From NCBI RefSeq assembly GCF_004764705.1, contig NZ_SHLX01000004.1, forward strand, positions 248,001 through 312,000: a stretch of 64,000 bases of DNA. The letters run 5' to 3'. Position 1 is the stretch's first letter. Each line of letters opens with the position of its first letter. The position numbers and the translations under genes were made by a program. The notes under the pieces were generated by a model. That model was not told where the DNA came from. It was given only the letters and a program-made list of their open reading frames with translations, and did no database searches. Positions 62,687 through 64,000 of the stretch are shown one piece after another. This DNA comes from Paenibacillus cymbidii (GTDB lineage: Bacteria; Bacillota; Bacilli; Paenibacillales; NBRC-103111).

Positions 62687-64000
62687 ATGAATGCAAGCAT
62701 GATGCCGGCTACGCGTGAAACAATCCCGAGCGCAATACAAGTTGTCCGACGTTATTTGGCAGTCAATGCAAAGCACACCTCGGTTCTCGCATCAACGATC
62801 TTATTCTCGTTTCTAACGTCTGTCGTATTAAGCGTCTTGACGCAATGTCTTCATGTAATTATTGATGATTATGGCGAAACGGGATCGATCATTACCAAGC
62901 AGACCGTACTTCTTTTGATCTCGCTCGTGGTGTTTATTCCTTCGCAATATTGGCAACAATTTCTCGGAATCAAATACGGCGAGCTGTGCGACCTTACGAT
63001 GCGCGACAAAACGTTTGCGATCGTGTCCCGGATCGACAAGCAGACTCTTGATGCCGGGCGGATGGGCGACATCCTGTCTCGCGCCAATAGTGATTTAGGG
63101 CAAATCAACGGGGTCATGCAAAATTATTTCTCGGTGCGGTTGCCACAGCAAATCATCGGTCTCGTGGCGCTTGTCGTATCCCTCCTTATAAGCTGGCAAT
63201 TAACGCTATTCTCCCTTGCCATTGTACCGATTATTGCAATACTTCAATTGAAAATTTCGTCTCCCTTAACACGTTTCGTAGTACAGTGGCAGCAAGCGGC
63301 TGGCGAATCGCTATCCATTGCGAATAACGTAATGGGTGGTTACGAAGTCGCCAAGGCGTACAATTTGGACAAACAGTTGCGTCACCGTTACGACGCGGCG
63401 GTGGAACGTGCGGCCGTTAACGGAATCAATGCCAACCGCGCGACCATATTGCTCAACCCGTTAGGGAAGGTATTGTTCTTCCTTCCGCAAATCATCATCT
63501 GCGGATTCGGCGTATATCTCGCAAGCATCCATCACATTACTTCCGGCGGGGTTATCTCCGTTATTGTACTGAACGTTTTCATCGGAAACCCGATCGGAGA
63601 CTTCTCTTCCGTTCTGGGCGCATTCAAAACAGCGCGCGGTTGCGCTGCCCGCGTATTCGAGCTGTGGGATCTGCCGCCAGAACCGACGGGCGGAACGGAA
63701 AACATGCCGAAAGGAGACGCCGTCCTGTTCGATAACGTAGTGTTTTCCTATCCGAATAAGCCACCTGTATTAAAAGGGTTATCCTTCTCCATCAAGCAAG
63801 GCGAGCATATTGCACTAGTCGGCGCAAGCGGTTCGGGCAAGTCAACCGCGATTAAACTGCTCATGGCGTTATACCGTCATCACAAAGGAGAAATCTCGCT
63901 ATTCGGCCATGCAATAGAGGCGTGGTCGACGGACGCGCTGCGCCAACATATCACGTATGTGGGGCAGGAGACATATTTGTTTGCAGGAAGCATATGGGAC
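62687..64000 (+). CDS. ABC transporter with fused membrane and ATPase domains (partial)
   Basis: A type-1 ABC exporter half-transporter; 438 codons are present and the frame is open at the right edge. Six helices (e.g. HTSVLASTILFSFLTSVVLS, LIGLVA-type segment QQIIGLVALVVSLLI) precede the ATPase, where Walker A is GASGSGKST and the Q-loop YVGQETYLFAG. The signature, Walker B and H-loop lie beyond the window. ATG 62687 follows AAAAAGGAGATGGG. It should export a lipid, peptide or drug under the upstream TetR protein; a partner half-transporter may follow. Confidence 0.9.
   Translation, partial: MNASMMPATRETIPSAIQVVRRYLAVNAKHTSVLASTILFSFLTSVVLSVLTQCLHVIIDDYGETGSIITKQTVLLLISLVVFIPSQYWQQFLGIKYGELCDLTMRDKTFAIVSRIDKQTLDAGRMGDILSRANSDLGQINGVMQNYFSVRLPQQIIGLVALVVSLLISWQLTLFSLAIVPIIAILQLKISSPLTRFVVQWQQAAGESLSIANNVMGGYEVAKAYNLDKQLRHRYDAAVERAAVNGINANRATILLNPLGKVLFFLPQIIICGFGVYLASIHHITSGGVISVIVLNVFIGNPIGDFSSVLGAFKTARGCAARVFELWDLPPEPTGGTENMPKGDAVLFDNVVFSYPNKPPVLKGLSFSIKQGEHIALVGASGSGKSTAIKLLMALYRHHKGEISLFGHAIEAWSTDALRQHITYVGQETYLFAGSIWD

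Overview
The window looks like chromosomal DNA of a spore-forming, low-to-mid GC Gram-positive bacterium of the Paenibacillaceae (Paenibacillus or a close relative). The grounds are a GerA/GerB/GerC spore-germination locus, repeated YesM/YesN-type sensor-regulator pairs next to LplB/YtcP-type sugar ABC permeases and lipobox-bearing solute-binding proteins, strong GGAGG-type ribosome binding sites, and frequent GTG/TTG starts. No rRNA, tRNA, CRISPR array or intact insertion sequence was seen.

Layout. 1-6.7 kb is a badly eroded sugar/polyol operon: an isomerase fragment joined to a permease tail, a frameshifted histidine kinase, a response regulator with its middle missing, an aldolase N-terminus joined to an intact Gfo/Idh/MocA dehydrogenase, two damaged isomerases and a PhyH-type dioxygenase. 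6.9-11.1 kb holds a second PhyH dioxygenase, an alditol oxidase, an enolase-superfamily dehydratase/racemase and a RidA protein. 11.2-21.9 kb is an intact catabolic cluster: YesM/YesN pair, two permeases, binding lipoprotein, FAD oxidoreductase, a Gfo/Idh/MocA-like protein lacking the usual lysine, an unrecognised 370-residue protein and a creatininase-family amidohydrolase. 22-31.5 kb has two acetyltransferases, a PAP2 phosphatase, a heparinase II/III-like protein, a wrecked LplB/YtcP operon, a GH32 enzyme on the minus strand, and a third PhyH gene followed by an AraC regulator.

32.2-36.2 kb is a glycopeptide-resistance-type cluster in the order vanZ-vanR-vanS-vanA/F-like ligase-vanX, with no vanH. 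36.3-44.6 kb contains a FadR-type regulator with an unrecognised 599-residue protein, a DHA2 drug exporter, a WYL regulator, an alpha/beta hydrolase, an aldo/keto reductase and an SGNH hydrolase. 44.6-52.1 kb is an intact transmembrane AraC regulator plus LplB/YtcP/binding protein/sialidase-like operon; the regulator and the transporter are each preceded by a copy of the same ~130-bp sequence. 52.2-57 kb has a RidA remnant, a fourth PhyH gene, a small lipoprotein, a zinc-ribbon protein, a second WYL regulator and fmdA-fmdB. 57-61.2 kb is the germination locus, with gerA-gerC facing gerB and a small membrane gene. 61.4-64 kb has two more gene stumps, then a TetR gene and an ABC exporter that share a palindromic operator; the exporter runs off the right edge.

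Two signals stand out. Many genes are truncated, frameshifted or joined at deletion points while their neighbours are intact. A ~190-bp element made of four short hairpins occurs in two opposite-facing copies about 11 kb apart, with a lone hairpin of the same type elsewhere.
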